Below are positions 45,363 to 57,548 of a DNA stretch of 64,000 nucleotides, one piece after another. Numbering within the stretch: the stretch's first letter is position 1; the number at the start of each line of letters is the position of its first letter. The stretch is from Symsagittifera roscoffensis (taxonomy: Eukaryota; Xenacoelomorpha; Acoela; Convolutidae), in assembly GCF_963678635.1 (NCBI RefSeq), contig NC_087063.1, positions 54,143,074 to 54,207,073 of the forward strand. Reading direction: 5' to 3'. The position numbers and the translations under genes were made by a program. The notes beneath the pieces were generated by a model. It was not told where the DNA came from and made no database searches. It worked only from the letters and a program-made list of their open reading frames with translations.

Positions 45363-45388
45363 CCCCCCCCCCCCCCCCCCCCCCCCCC
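45363..45388. repeat. Poly-C tract, 26 bases (poly-G on the minus strand)
   Basis: An uninterrupted C run follows TCATCACA. On the minus strand it is a G tract able to form G-quadruplexes. Confidence 0.95.
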
Positions 45389-45689
45389 TGATCAGCTCAC
45401 TCTTCTACTAATTGCTTGCTCTGTCAGTTGACTTTGCACAATCCTATATATCAAATATTGTTCTCTGGGGCGACTACAGCATAAACGTTTTCAATACTGA
45501 AAACAAATAATCCCTGGATACAATTTTAACGCCCTATAACTTAGAAATTTGACTAAACTATCACAGATTTAATCTTCGAAATGAAGAACAAAGTTTTAAA
45601 TTTTTTCACTCCAACAATTATAACTGATCACTGAGCTACAATTTTGATATCTGAATTCAAGTTAGTATTTTGATATCGTAGAATTAAGC

Positions 45690-47340
45690 GCACTATCTAC
45701 AATAGATTGAAATATTCAGAAAAAGAATTTGAAACTGCCCTAACAAGCAATATTTGGGAGCCTTTTTACAGGCAAAATAACCCTGAAAAATTGTTCAACG
45801 TTTTAAATTCCAAAAAAGTAGGCTGCCTGAAAAGTTGCGCACCACTTAAAACAGTCTACATTCGTAATGACAAATCAAAATTCAACCTGAAATACGATAG
45901 TTTCATATCGGAAACTTTTAATCCTAAAACAACTGAGCGACAGAAATGGATAATAAAAAATTATACAAGAAACTCGAAAAAATCAGCAAACAAAACCACA
46001 CTATTAAAAATGTTCATTTTATGAAGCAATGACAAACAACTTCAAAAAAGCAATCTTTACTTTTAAGTTTTCTGGACTCGGTTGTTTTTTTTTGAGTAAG
46101 AAATTGGCAAAAACGCAATTGAATCATGCATCAAAACACAATGACCAGAAACGAACGCAATCAAAGTTTTGTTTCCGGTTTGTAAGTGGAATCGAATGTA
46201 AAAACGAAATAACAAGTTCAAACGCAAATAAACCACCCGGATCTTCTGATCTACCAGCCTGAAAGATGGGCTCTGAAAGATGGGTGCAATGAAGTATATC
46301 CACACCTTACATTTCTTATAAATGAATTTATTAGGTACAATTTAATTCCAACTAGACTCAAAAAGGCGATTTTTACCTTAATATACAAAAAGATTACCTA
46401 GAAAAAGCAGAGAACTGTAGACAAATCTCCATAACAGGTGTACTCTCTAAAATTTTATAGCAATTACTATAAAAACAAATCAATGAACACTTATCATCTA
46501 ATAACCTGCTCAGCAACACCCACTTTGGTTTTAGAACTTCATATTCAATGATGGACGCCATCCTTTATTGCACTGAGTTCTTCCACAAATCAATGGATGA
46601 AAACAAATATTTTGCCGTATCTTTATTAGATTTATCCAAAGCTTTCGATTCCATCAACCACGAACATTTAAAAAGACAAATTGAATGATTTGGGATTCTC
46701 TGAATTAGCTATTGAAACGAATTATAGCTTTATAAACAAAAGACAGCAGAAAACTATAGTAAAAAAAATTGAATCGAGTTGGATCTCACTTCGCCAAAGC
46801 GTACCTGAAATTACAGTTTTGGAACCCCTAGTTTTCAACCTAAACATAAACGACTTGAACAAAAATTTAACTGAGTTTTGCAAAGTGGTACAATTTTCAG
46901 ATGATACACTACTATTTTGTGCTGATAAGGACATTAAAAACGCTCTACAGCCACTGCAAAAACCTCTTCAGATTTTTTTGGCTGTACTTCACAAAACACT
47001 TCTCTAAACAACGCAAACAAAACTGAATTGATAGTATTTAGCGAAAAACATCAAGGCAGAAACCACAATTCAAAGCTCTATGAAACCACAATTCAAAGTA
47101 TATTATTAGATGATAACAGAATAGAAGAGAAGTCTGAAGTTAAATATTTCGGGGTATTTCTAGATCAATTTCTAGCATTTCAGGGAGAGTTTAAAAACAT
47201 GTTAAGAAAATTGGCTTGAGGGATCAAAACATTACAATCGACAAAAAAACCACTGACAATCAAAAACCGAATACTATCATTGAACGATCTTCTCATGAGC
47301 CATCTGCACTACCCATGTGACATTCGACCAGAATGTATCA
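45690..47340 (+). pseudogene. Non-LTR retrotransposon reverse transcriptase remnant
   Basis: Successive frames carry reverse transcriptase landmarks: FGFRTSYSMMDAILYCTEFF (~46530-46590), LLDLSKAFDSINHEHLKRQI (motif A, ~46623-46683), RQSVPEITVLEPLVFNLNIN (motif B, ~46794-46853), QFSDDTLLFCAD (motif C, with Ser where the family usually has Ala; ~46891-46926) and KYFGVFLDQFLAF further on (~47143-47175). This order and spacing fit the Jockey/CR1-like group. Several stops (e.g. near 46020, 46262, 46400, 46687) and frameshifts make it inactive. No endonuclease domain was recognised upstream. Confidence 0.8.
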
Positions 47341-47640
47341 AAATGCAAGTTCGAAATCGAATTTTTATTGTTGAAGCTGAGCGGAAAATTGGCGGTTTTA
47401 GCACATTAACGGTGTTAATTGTTCATTTTGACGAACGTGGAATGGTTAATTTGGACTGACATTTTAATTTTCAAAAACTCGTTTGGAAAAAAAGACACGT
47501 GACGACGAGGAAGTTTTGCGACAACTGAAAACTGCAAAAAGAAGCAGAACAACAGAATTTGTGGCTAAAAATCGGTGAACGACAATTGTGCGGGACAGAA
47601 CGAGATTGAAATAGAAAACAGCTATCAGACCATTCCGAGT

Positions 47641-47670
47641 TGTAACGATTGTCCCGCTACAATCGTTACA
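47641..47670. other. Perfect 12-bp hairpin in the R3 leader
   Basis: TGTAACGATTGT, loop CCCGCT, ACAATCGTTACA. A degraded form occurs at the same place in R1 (minus strand, ~11361-11392). The TGTAAC/GTTACA ends resemble LTR termini, but the two halves are only 6 bases apart. Confidence 0.85.
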
Positions 47671-48214
47671 ACACGCATCTCGAGAACCAGGAAGGGTATT
47701 GGGACGACGTCTCCAGCCTTCCGGGAAGAAAGAGGAGTGTTATTTGCTCGAATAACAGAATCCGGAGGGGTCTCGAGAGAAAACTCTAACTCTCTGTTTA
47801 AATGAATTTTTAGCTTCTGGTTATGTCCTGAATTGAAATAATAACATCTAAATTCATTTTCAGATTGTGAGAAGCTAGGAGTTAAGGGAAAGGGTTGATC
47901 CGTCTTTGATGGAGATTATGATTTTTATATACTGTAAAAAAAAGTATAATGATAAATATGCAGTTGCTTTGTTTTTAGGAGTGACCTCGTGGTCTGGGGA
48001 TGCTGAGACCCAGCCATGAGCTCAATGTTTCTGCATTTAATTAAGTTAATTAGAGCGTTCTGATCGAAGCCGGAAATATTCACGTTTTGTCGACCCGATA
48101 TTAGAAATACCACCAAAAGAACTGGCTTCGGCAGAGACAGTGAAAAGCATCTAGAGCTGTGTTTTGACGCTAGCCAGTCGTTTTAGAACCTAGCTTTATT
48201 TTATGTCGATATCT

Positions 48215-48270
48215 ACTTCCGGGCGAATGTTATATAGATGTTTTTATGGCGCTCCTGGGTATTACTCTTT
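48215..48270 (+). promoter_or_regulatory. Candidate LTR core promoter in R3
   Basis: GGGCGAATGTTATATAGATG (48222-48241) followed by TTTTTATGGCGCTCCTGG is conserved in R1 as GGGCGAGTGTTACATATATG. A TATA-like core within an otherwise diverged leader suggests a promoter. The transcription start is not determined. Confidence 0.35.
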
Positions 48271-50029
48271 TTTAACATCATGACCGGCAGAACCGTTCAC
48301 GAGCACTCCGCGCCGAGCGGATGCTTAAAATAAGGCCCTAACCACCGGGGCGGAAGCGTAGTTCGCAGCGCGGAAGCCTTCCGGATTCCCGGATCTATCT
48401 TTTTAACCTTGTTAGGACCAAAAATTCATTTACCAGGAAGGGTGGGTGGATTTGCGGTCTCGTCGTTCCCTGAGTGGTATATGACCAAAAATACTTAAGA
48501 AAAATCAAAAAACATTAAAAAAAGTTAACCGAAAAACCAAAAACAGTAAAAAAAAGTATATAAAATCAGGAGAGATCATCAACCCAGACGAGATGTGAAC
48601 CGACCCTACCGTTTTTTGTTGTTAGATATATTGTTGTTACAGGCATTTATATCAGTCAAGATTGTTACGCTCAAAATTGTGACCCGTTTCTGGTGCTTGT
48701 ACTGTAGGGTTATTTGAGTATTTAAGCACGTTAATGCTAACTTGCGCTCAATTCGGAAGGGTCTTGGGAAGAGAGCGGAAGACTGATCCGGGTCTCAAGG
48801 ATAACTACAAACAACTGTTGGGTGTCGTTAACAAGTTTTGTATCCCTTTTGGTACAATAAATAAGATATGAATCTGTGGGGTGCTCGACAGTGACTGCAC
48901 TGAAGTGACCCTCAACCGAGTTGCGAATTTCCGAGTTAAGCACCTTAGTCCGGATATTGAACAAACTCGGAGGGTTATATTTTTACTATTATTACTATTT
49001 ATACAGCCTATACCGTTTTTCAGTGAAAAGCACAGTAAGCAGACCGGTTTTTAGGGTCAAACTAGTGTTATTTTGATCCCCCCACAAATCGCGATTTTCG
49101 ATATATCGATATTTTTTGAAACGGAAAATTGCGCTGAAACATTGAGTTATATCGTAACTGTACTAGTATAATAGTCGGAACCAGTTAACTTTAGTTCGGA
49201 AGTGGTTGAAACTAATTGGGTGCCGAGAACGGAATTTTCTTTATTTTTGAAAAAACTAAACTTTACAAAATAAAAAAACTTTTTGGAATTTTTGCGTTAG
49301 GAAATAAAAATTGTTGTTCGGACAACGTTTGCTGGTGAATCGACAGGTTTTAAAACCCCTTTGGCAATAATCTTCCGGGTTACTGTGAATTTGAACTTAA
49401 CTTGTTTGATTTAGCGGATTCATCAATCAGGAAGGGTCTAAATAGCATTGATTTTGGAAAATTTTTCAACTGGAACGTTTTAGATCAGGTCTTTTGCAAA
49501 AAACTGAAACAAAATAGGCCTCTTGAGCTCGGATCAATAATTTGTAGGTCAATAAGATAACAATTGCGAAAAAAATTAGGCGGAACCTATAAGTGAGATA
49601 ATTTTTGACCACCTTAGAAAAAAACGTTTTGGTTGATAACTTTGGAACTACTGGACAACGTTTTTACCAAAGTTACCAGTTTGTGAAAGAAGACATTTCA
49701 CGTTTTGTAAAAGTTTTTTTGGAAAGCCTTTACACCGATACCAAAGGGTAGTAACGTTTGAATAAGGCGTTTTTACGTTTTTCTCGACAAAAAGGAAGGG
49801 CTAAGGAACACAGAAAACGATAGTCGAGTCAAGACTAAGCTAGTTATAAGACCCTTCACAGTCAAGGAGAATTGTCAAATGAGCACCTTAGCTTCAATCC
49901 GTAAGGGTCTAGGGACGGAATACACCGTTCCTAGTTAATTCATATAGCATAAAAAACTCGTAGACCGTATCGGGAAGGGTCTCGTATGAAATTTTTAAAC
50001 GTCCCGGAAAAGCTATTTTTACGAACCCG

Positions 50030-50265
50030 GAGGTGTCCCAATCCGGAAGGGGCCTAATTCTGCCAATGCGGAAGCGTCCCATTTTTGCCAATCTGGATGG
50101 ATCCTAGTTTTGCCAATCCGCAAGGGTCTTAGCTTTGCCAATCCGGAAGGGTCTTAGTTTTGCCAATCCGGAAGGGTCCCAGTTTTGCCAATCCGGAGGG
50201 GTCTCATTTTTGCCAATCCGGAGGGATCTTTGTTTTGCCAACCCGGAGGGGTCCGACTTTGTCAA
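50030..50265. repeat. Leader minisatellite in R3
   Basis: About seven to eight units of TTTTGCCAATCCGGAAGGGTC type, ~30 bp each. They are the reverse complement of the R2 array at 13230-13700 and occupy the same leader position. The array is shorter than in R2. Confidence 0.85.
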
Positions 50266-50905
50266 TACTTAAGAAGACAAAAAAGAAGTTAAATATTTGC
50301 GACACTAAATCTAATTGAAAACAGAGTTCGACGCTAATTTGTGTGGATTAAAATCCAAACTATTTTTTGCAAAAATGATTACCTTGAGGATTTTAGTAGA
50401 TCTAGCTCGGGCAATCCGAACGCAGTTAGGTAGCACAGGACTCAGTGGGTGCAATAGACGCCCACTTGAGAATTACTGCTTTCAAGTTTTGTCTGTTTAG
50501 CGCAGCACTAAACAGGGAAAAATTTTTCTTTAAAAACAAGTTCGACTATTGAATCGCGACTAACTAAAGTACAAAACACTTACATTTTTTTGAAAATAGT
50601 TTTTATCTTCTTGTTTTTTGGTTTTAAACCCATAATAATTGTTCTTGATTGGGTAGTGAGTACTCTATCTTTTAAACATATTGATATCATCAGACTGTGC
50701 TAGCTTCATATCTTACAACCAATAATCGATCATTTTGAATAAATTGTATACACACAGTACCTTGATATCATACAAGGATTCGTGATCACTATTTAGGTGA
50801 AACTTTTGGAATATAGTATGTTGGGTTATTATTATCAGTAGTCAAACAATAGGAACATTGGCAATCAACCTGAGTGTATAAGCAGTAAGAAGTGATAAAT
50901 CGAAA

Positions 50906-53696
50906 AAGAGTCTAGACAAGTCAAGGATACCTAAGCTAAGTGATAGCTCTAGGAAATTCATACCGGGGAAACAAAGAGAGGCAATGAACGACCTTTTTGT
51001 GAAAAGAATTGCCGGACCAACGAAGGGAAGGAAGTTTCCGGCGGAATGGTTAAAACCAGGAGTCAAAACTCCTTGGAAGAGCAAAAGGCAACGTTGAAAG
51101 TAGAGATTCATCCGGACCCTGCATTGGATGAGACTCGGGCAAGACCTGCAACGGAAGGGAAGGGGAACAGATGATTGGCGTGTGAATCTACTCCGGTAGA
51201 ACAAGGCCAAAAATTTGTCACTTCCACCGGGACTCTAGTTGGTGAGGAGATGTCAGAATTATCCGACATCTCTACTGAAAACGTGGCGAATACAAGATCA
51301 CCCAATGATAACACTATGATGCATGGGGTGACGGAGAAACCGGCAACGTCCTCCTCGTTTTCGGAACGAGTGAAGAACACTTTGGGAAATTTCTTTCCAT
51401 TTACCATGGGAGCGGGTACAGGCGATGATGCAGAAACCCAGGAAGAGGAGAAGGACGATGACGAACAAGATGACTTGAAATCTCAAATAAGCCTCAACAG
51501 TTCGACTCAGGAGAATGATGCATGCACTAATAGGGAGACTGGCTCAACGGACAGTTTTGGCGTGGCCAGGACAATTAGCAAGTCCACAAGTGGATCAAAC
51601 CAGTCAGGAGATTTTGTGATCGTGACGAATTTGGAAGTGCAACCTGGGAAGAACAAAAATACAGGGCCAAGTAACTCACCAGCGGATCCAGAAGCGGATT
51701 ATGAAGAAACGTCTCGACCAGCACCAAGCTGCCTGGAACCGATAGGGTGACACCACAACTTGTGACGCCATTGGTGGACAACGGAGCATCAATCGAAGAA
51801 GCCTTGACCAACATAGTGGACAGCACAGGAGAGCAGAAAGAACTGATGTCCTTAAGAACTAGAGAGGGCAGTCCACGTCGAGAGAGACAGCCTGCGGGAA
51901 GGGATACCCTGCAACATACAAGAAGTCAGCAGAATCAAAAAACGCTAGAAGGAGAGGACAGATGAACACTTCGCTAAAAAGTTGTCGCGATTGACGAGGG
52001 AAGCTGAGCAAAGAGAATTATGATTGAGGGACGACATGGAGAAGTTGAGAATTCCCTACGAGCAGACTCTTGAGACTCTTGGAAGGAAAATACACGCGAA
52101 GATGGAGGGGCGCACTCAGGCTATCATGTATAGGTTGGATGGGCTCCTACGATACAGGAGTGGATCGAAGAATGGGGAAACAAACTCAGGAGAACCCAGC
52201 AGGGAGCTGAGAGTGAACTTCAATGAACAACCCAATAGAAGAAGGGCATATGGATCCTCGAGAGGAAGGGGCAGTTCATCTAGCTATGCCACAGGGGACA
52301 ATAGGCCGCGCGGCCCAAACATCAGAGGATGTTCAACTGGCAACAGAACGACCTCAAACGAACGACCGTCGCAAGACACACATGGACTGGAAGACGTGAT
52401 TACGTGAACTGGGGTCATGCTTCAAAAGGAAGAAGTCACCCCAGCAAATCGAACGGGACGGAAAACCCAAAGCCTATATCAGAGGGCAATGATGCTCAAG
52501 CGGGGCATTCACGGGATGCAACATCAATAGCCACAGCTTTTGAACCTCTGAACAAGTCCTTGGAAACTTTCCTGACAAGGTTACCTAAAACCAGTAAACG
52601 CAGTGAAAAATCAACAAACATTTTCAAGAAACCAAGATGCTATAACGTTAAATCTGATGGCTGTATTGATACCTGGATAGAAGTACTGAAACTGCATTTT
52701 GAAGAGGAAGACTTGATGGAAAGACAAGAATGCAGTGCGCCCACAGGCAACCTGGAAGGGATAGCCCTAAACTGCGTGATGGCCAAAAAGCAATACCAGC
52801 GGGACACAGCTGAGAAAATCTTTAAAATCTTATTAAATCGTTTTGGCTCAGTACAAGGACATTCAGCAATAATGCGCTTCGAGAAACGGAGGCAACGTGA
52901 AGACGAGACAATAGACAAGATTTTAGATGATTTGGAGATGCTTAGAAGTCGTAGCCAACCAGATGAGTCAAACAGGAGGATGAACCTAGCGGTAGCCTCA
53001 AATTTCATCGACTGTGTGGAAAATGACGAGCTTCGAACGATGTAAGCGACACATTACACACAACTTTCAACCAATGCGCCAACACCAGAGGAGTTGAGAC
53101 TCAAGTCAACGGAATATCGTTTAATAAAGCCTCCATCGAGATCTGGCTATTACAAAAACAATCATGGCAACTTTAACAGTGGACCAGCTAACCAGGGTAA
53201 CAATTGGTACAAACCAAGGGACGACATGGACAAGAGACGCTCTTATGCAAATTTCAAATCGACAGACCATCATGTGTGAGTATGCCCAGCCTACAAACAG
53301 GGCATGAAAGCGATAGGCTTTAGCCTCGAGGATGACGATGCGCCAGAGGTCAATCATGGAGATTTTATGAGAGGAATAATTGCGAAACTCGGCCCAAGGT
53401 GTTTCTTTTGTAAGTTATAGGGTCATTTCAAATCGGATTGTCCACAATTTTGGGATGCTGTGGCAGAAATCAAGCATTCATGGCATGAGGAAGCTTTATC
53501 GGGTGTGAAAGCCAGCAAGACGGGCCTTTTGAGTGAAGCGGAGGCACTCAGAAAGGAGAAACCGCAGGAGCTGGCAACAAAGAAGATGCAGGCAGCAAGG
53601 GAAGAAATACGTGAAACGGAACCCATGACTGCGACAGACAATTTTAAATTCGACTATAAGGCAGCAGCAACAGATGCTTTATACAGAGTCCAGTAG
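50906..53696 (+). pseudogene. R3 gag remnant
   Basis: The ancestral start seen in R1 is AAG here (50906-50908). N-terminal acidic region: 51175-51750 (ENVANTRSPNDNTMMHGVTE). Coiled coil and Arg/Gly-rich part: 51747-52407. Capsid-like domain: 52329-53045 (LHFEEEDLMERQECSAPTGN, FGSVQGHSAIMRFEKRRQRE). Zinc knuckle near 53400-53440: CFFCKL-stop-GHFKSDC, with TAG at 53418-53420 replacing the Glu codon of R1. A Lys/Glu-rich end follows (53460-53696). There are at least four frame breaks. Gag of this class packages element RNA. Confidence 0.75.
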
Positions 53697-53811
53697 GAGT
53701 CGGTGACGAAGGAGATCGATCAAAACTCAAACTAGAGAATGAGATAACTCAGGAAAGGCTAAACGCCTTCGAGGCATCGTAAGTCGAAGAAACGAAAACA
53801 CCAAACTAAGT

Positions 53812-54303
53812 TTGAGTATTAAACTAAATGTGATCTCCGGGAAGACCTTCGCCATGGTGCCACAGGGAAGTAGAATACAGTCAATAATTTCAATTGCGGG
53901 AAATCAGGTGATCAGGAACCTAAGTGAACCCTCAGAGTTCACTATGATGCGTTTAGATACATATGCAGATTATCTGAGAAAAGTAGAGCCTCGAATTGAG
54001 TCGAGGGCTGTGCGAGCGTTGTTGACAACGGGTGGCCCTCGAATAAAGACACTCCACGGGCGCTACGTGGAAGTCTATGGACCATGTCAGGTGATGTTGA
54101 ACGTGGACGGGATCAGTATCTATAGTAGGACTTACGTCACAACAGATATGAAACCAAAAAAATACTCGTTCTCAGAAAGCAGGAACATGCAGGGGGGAGC
54201 CAGCCACAAAGTTCGTCATGATACAAACCTAGAGACGACATGGACAAACGTTGAACATGAAATAGAGCTAGAAGAATCGGCGGTGCCGCAATGGGAGGGG
54301 TAA
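53812..54303 (+). pseudogene. R3 retroviral-type aspartic protease-like region, catalytic Asp replaced
   Basis: An open frame between gag and RT. At residues ~70-75 it reads ALLTTGG, where aspartic proteases of this class have a (V/L)DTG(A/S) motif; the codon at 54025-54027 is ACA (Thr). The flanking pattern (two hydrophobic strands, GPCQVMLNVDG, then a link to RT) fits a protease. The assignment rests on position and this motif. The substitution should abolish activity. Confidence 0.5.
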
Positions 54304-55345
54304 GGCGTATGACCTCAAACAAATCGTATGCGTGTAGAAAAGAGATAGAGACCCTGCTAGAGTATGACATGATAGAACCATTCAAATCACCATGGGCATG
54401 TGGAGTACTGATGGCTAAAAAGAAAGGAGACCAACTTAGGTTTTGTTGTGACTTTCGAGAACTTAACTCCGTCACGGTGAAGGATGCCTATCCCATACCT
54501 AGGACAGATGAGAGTCTTTCAAAATCAGGTGACGCCAAATTTTTCACACCTCTTGATCTATGGTCGGCCTTTTGGCAGGTAGCACTGAGGAAGCAAGACA
54601 GGGACAAGACGGGTTTTGCATGCGAGCTGGGATTGTTTCAATGGAAAAGGATGCCCTTTGGCCTCTGCAATGCCAAAGCCACCTTCCAACGACTAATGGC
54701 ACAGGAGCTGACAAGTGTAACGAAGAATTATGGCAATTTAGTAATGTGATACGTAGATGACGTGGTGATTGCAACACATACACTGGTGGTGATTGCAACA
54801 CATACCACATTGAACGACCTGACGAGGTGTTTGCTTGTATGAAGAGAGTAGGACTGAAATGCAAGCCATTGAAGTGTGAGATTCTCAAGGACTTGATCAA
54901 ATACCTGGGGAGAATGGTGGACAAACATGGTATTAGACCAGACCCATATGCGGTAGAGGCAGTACTGACTTCGCCAAAAACAGAACACCAGTTGATGAGC
55001 TTCTTGGCTTTCGCAAACCACTACAAGGAGTTCATCAGGGGCTATGCGGACAAAGTATATCCAATGCAACAACTTTTGAGGCACAAGGGTAAGAAGTTTA
55101 CGTGGAATAACGCGGCAGATGAATCATTTCAAAGAATGAAGCGAGAGCTGTGCGGAACACCCGTGCTAGGGATGCCCACGGAAAAGAGAATGTACAAGCT
55201 GGACACGGATGCATCGGTCGTAGCGATCTCTGGAATACTCCACCAAGAACAGGAGTGGAACGGGAAGACAGTCTTGAGACCGATAGCTTACGGGAGCAAA
55301 GATTTGAGTGATAAAGAGATGAAGTACGGGGCGCCCAAAGCGTTG
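54291..55345 (+). pseudogene. R3 reverse transcriptase and RNase H start
   Basis: The RT fingers and palm read IETLLEYDMIEPFKSPWACG, LRFCCDFRELNSVTVKDAYP and FTPLDLWSAFWQVALRKQDR, then FQWKRMPFGLCNAKATFQRL. A TGA stop at 54747-54749 comes just before the active-site box YVDD (54750-54761). A 24-bp in-frame direct repeat (VVIATHTL) follows, then a frameshift. The second part (54827-55351) has GLKCKPLKCEILKDLIKYLG, the FLAFANHYKEFI connection and the RNase H start LDTDASVVAISGIL. This is the family that copies element RNA to DNA; this copy is dead. Confidence 0.85.
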
Positions 55346-55425
55346 CGGTAGTCCCCTTTGCGGTAGTCTTTTTTGTAGTTTGCGGTAGTCCCCTAAATGT
55401 TTGCGGTAGTCCCCTTTGTAGAAAA
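55346..55425. repeat. Short repeat insertion inside RNase H
   Basis: Four copies of (TT)TGCGGTAGTCCCCTTT-like sequence interrupt the RNase H frame. The reading before (KEMKYGAPKA) and after (KYRAYLGSKPFNLR-like, from ~55426) is contiguous in R1, which lacks the insert. Confidence 0.75.
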
Positions 55426-56689
55426 AATACAGGGCATACCTGGGTAGCAAGCCATTCAACTTACGAGACGACAACAGATCACTCAGTTGGTTGAAAACGT
55501 ACTCAATGGACCAGAGCTAGTTTGGGAGATGGATAAAGCGCCTGGATGGTTATAATCTGATATTTGAGCACAGAGCAAGGGACAAACATCGAAATGCCGA
55601 GAGCTTGAGCAAGAAGACGGAGTTCCACGAGAGGCAAGAGCAAAGGAGGCCGACAGGCCGGAAATCAAAGATGGTTTCTCATTTATGGGCAAGGAGACGT
55701 TTGACAGTCCTCACCTCACAAGGTGGCTTGACAAGTAAGTCAGGGAAACCAATAGAAGACCATCCCGAGCTGCCAGCTGAACATGAGACGAAAGAAATCC
55801 TCAAGAGAAGTCCAGGGATGCCAATGGAAATGATGCTCAAGTCGAAGGTAGTGAGGTAAACACTAAAAGCAAAAAGCTACGACCTCGATAAAATGGAGAC
55901 AAGAAGAGTGACGATAGAAGAGGATCTGAGGAGACTACTCGAGAAACTAACAGACAATTATACGGTAGTCCGGAACATAAATAAAGAAAGACAAACCGGA
56001 AGTCACCATATTGGAAAGAGGGGAAGTGGCTCATGGCGAGGACTCAACGATAGGCAACCAATCTGACGACAAAGAAGTTTTTAGAACGTTGATCGAGAAA
56101 ATCCCAGAGGACATACTAAGACGGACTATTTTTCGGGAAAAGCAACTGAGTTCCAAGGAGGAAGCCGAACACCTAGGACCAGATCAAGTGTCCGGGGAAT
56201 GGTCGAAATCAGAAGGAAACAGTGAGGAAGAGAATTTGTCCGGAGAGTCGGAAGAATTGGATGAAGACTCAGCGAGGAGTGGTGATGACCAAGACAGTCT
56301 TTGCATGATATTAGCAGAAGAGAAAATGAGGCCCCACGACAGAAAACTACAAATTGGCCCTTCCTCAAGGACGTACAATCTAAAGCAACAGGATGCGTAC
56401 GGAGGAGAAGGGCTTTAGAAAATAGCGGTGTCAAGGAAACCATTCAAGAGCTATCGTGCAATTCAAATGTCAGGACGAACCTGGAACCGGACAATGACAA
56501 AGAGGTCTTGAGAAATATAGTTTGCGTTAAGCTGAAAGACAACATCCACAGTCCCAGGAAACTGAATAGTCAAATGATGGCATTGAAGGAAAACGTCAAA
56601 GCGAGATACAGACTGTCGGATCTGAGACGAGCCCAGAAGAATGACAACATGACGAGTAACCTATCTACATGAATCCGGATGGGAATCAA
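55426..56689 (+). pseudogene. R3 RNase H end and pol linker
   Basis: The RNase H end resumes out of frame (LSWLKTYSMDQS-like, then LSKKTEFHERQ at ~55600-55625). It is followed by a long charged linker in shifting frames (55605-55859, 56011-56418, 56301-56672), rich in Glu/Lys/Ser. No catalytic motif is recognised in the linker. A matching start of the linker is present in R1 (5905-6162). Confidence 0.6.
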
Positions 56690-57548
56690 GGAGAAACGAG
56701 ACCTGGAGGAGGATAGTTACAAGATCTTGAGCCAGTTCTACAGAGAGAGAAGGGACTTACTCCATCACACAGTTGACGGGGTATTAGCCTGTAGGAGGAA
56801 AAATGAAGAGAAGATATTACACAAGCATAATCTCATCATATTACCACAACTATAACAGACGGAAGTGTTGTTTAGATTGCACGACCAGATGGGTTATTAG
56901 GGGATAGACAAGGTACAACAAGGAATATTACACAGGTTCGATTGGCCAGGGTTGAGAAAGGCTTGCGAAAGGTGGGTGAATGCATGGTTATCGTGTTTGC
57001 AAGTAAAAGACCCTTGAAAATTGAAATTCCCACTTGAATCCGTGGAACGCTTGGGGTTTAACGAGGTCGTGCAGATAGACCATCAGAAGATCTGCATGAC
57101 CGAAAGTATAGACCACTTTACGAAACTGGCAGAAGCGGTACCATGTCAGACGGCCTCAGTGGAAGAGACTTGTGATCATTTGATAACGCACTAGATATCA
57201 CGATATGGTTGTCCGATGACATTCCAATGGGACAATGGGAAAGCCTTTGTGGGGGACTTGACAAAAGAACCGATGAGGAGATCCAACAATTCTCAAGCGC
57301 ATTCAACAACCTACAATCCTCAAACGAGCGGATTAGTGGAGCGGCAGAACAGATTACTGGTGAACATGCTGAGCGTATATTGCTCGAGATACATGACAGA
57401 TTGGGCTAAATATCTGCCGCAAGTGGTAGGGGCGTATAACAGCACGCAGCACTCAACAACAGGGATCAGACCTTTCATGATGTTGACCTTGAGGGAGGGA
57501 GAGAGCGATGCCCCTGAGGAACACCAGCACGGCGGTTCTATCGCTTGA
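56690..57548 (+). pseudogene. R3 integrase remnant with DD35E core
   Basis: The N-terminal zinc-binding HHCC pattern is visible (LHDQMGY...ILHRFDWPGLRKACERWVNA...SCLQ, 56870-57005). Catalytic Asp 1 is in VQIDHQK (57078-57080), Asp 2 in FQWDNGKAF (57231-57233) and Glu in LVERQNRLL (57339-57341). There are 35 residues between the second Asp and Glu. Stops occur at e.g. 56899, 57016 and 57192. The last part (NMLSVYCSRYMTDWAKYLPQ) fits the core's end. The integrase inserts element DNA; this copy is inactive. Confidence 0.85.

Noticed and set aside
47560-50905. Exact 5' LTR boundaries and primer-binding site for R3
   Set aside because: No 3' LTR is in the window and no convincing tRNA complement was seen; only homology to the R1 and R2 leaders is supported.
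51298-51486. Minus-strand ORFs opposite R3 gag and pol
   Set aside because: The plus strand matches R1 protein order and retroelement motifs; the opposite frames show none.
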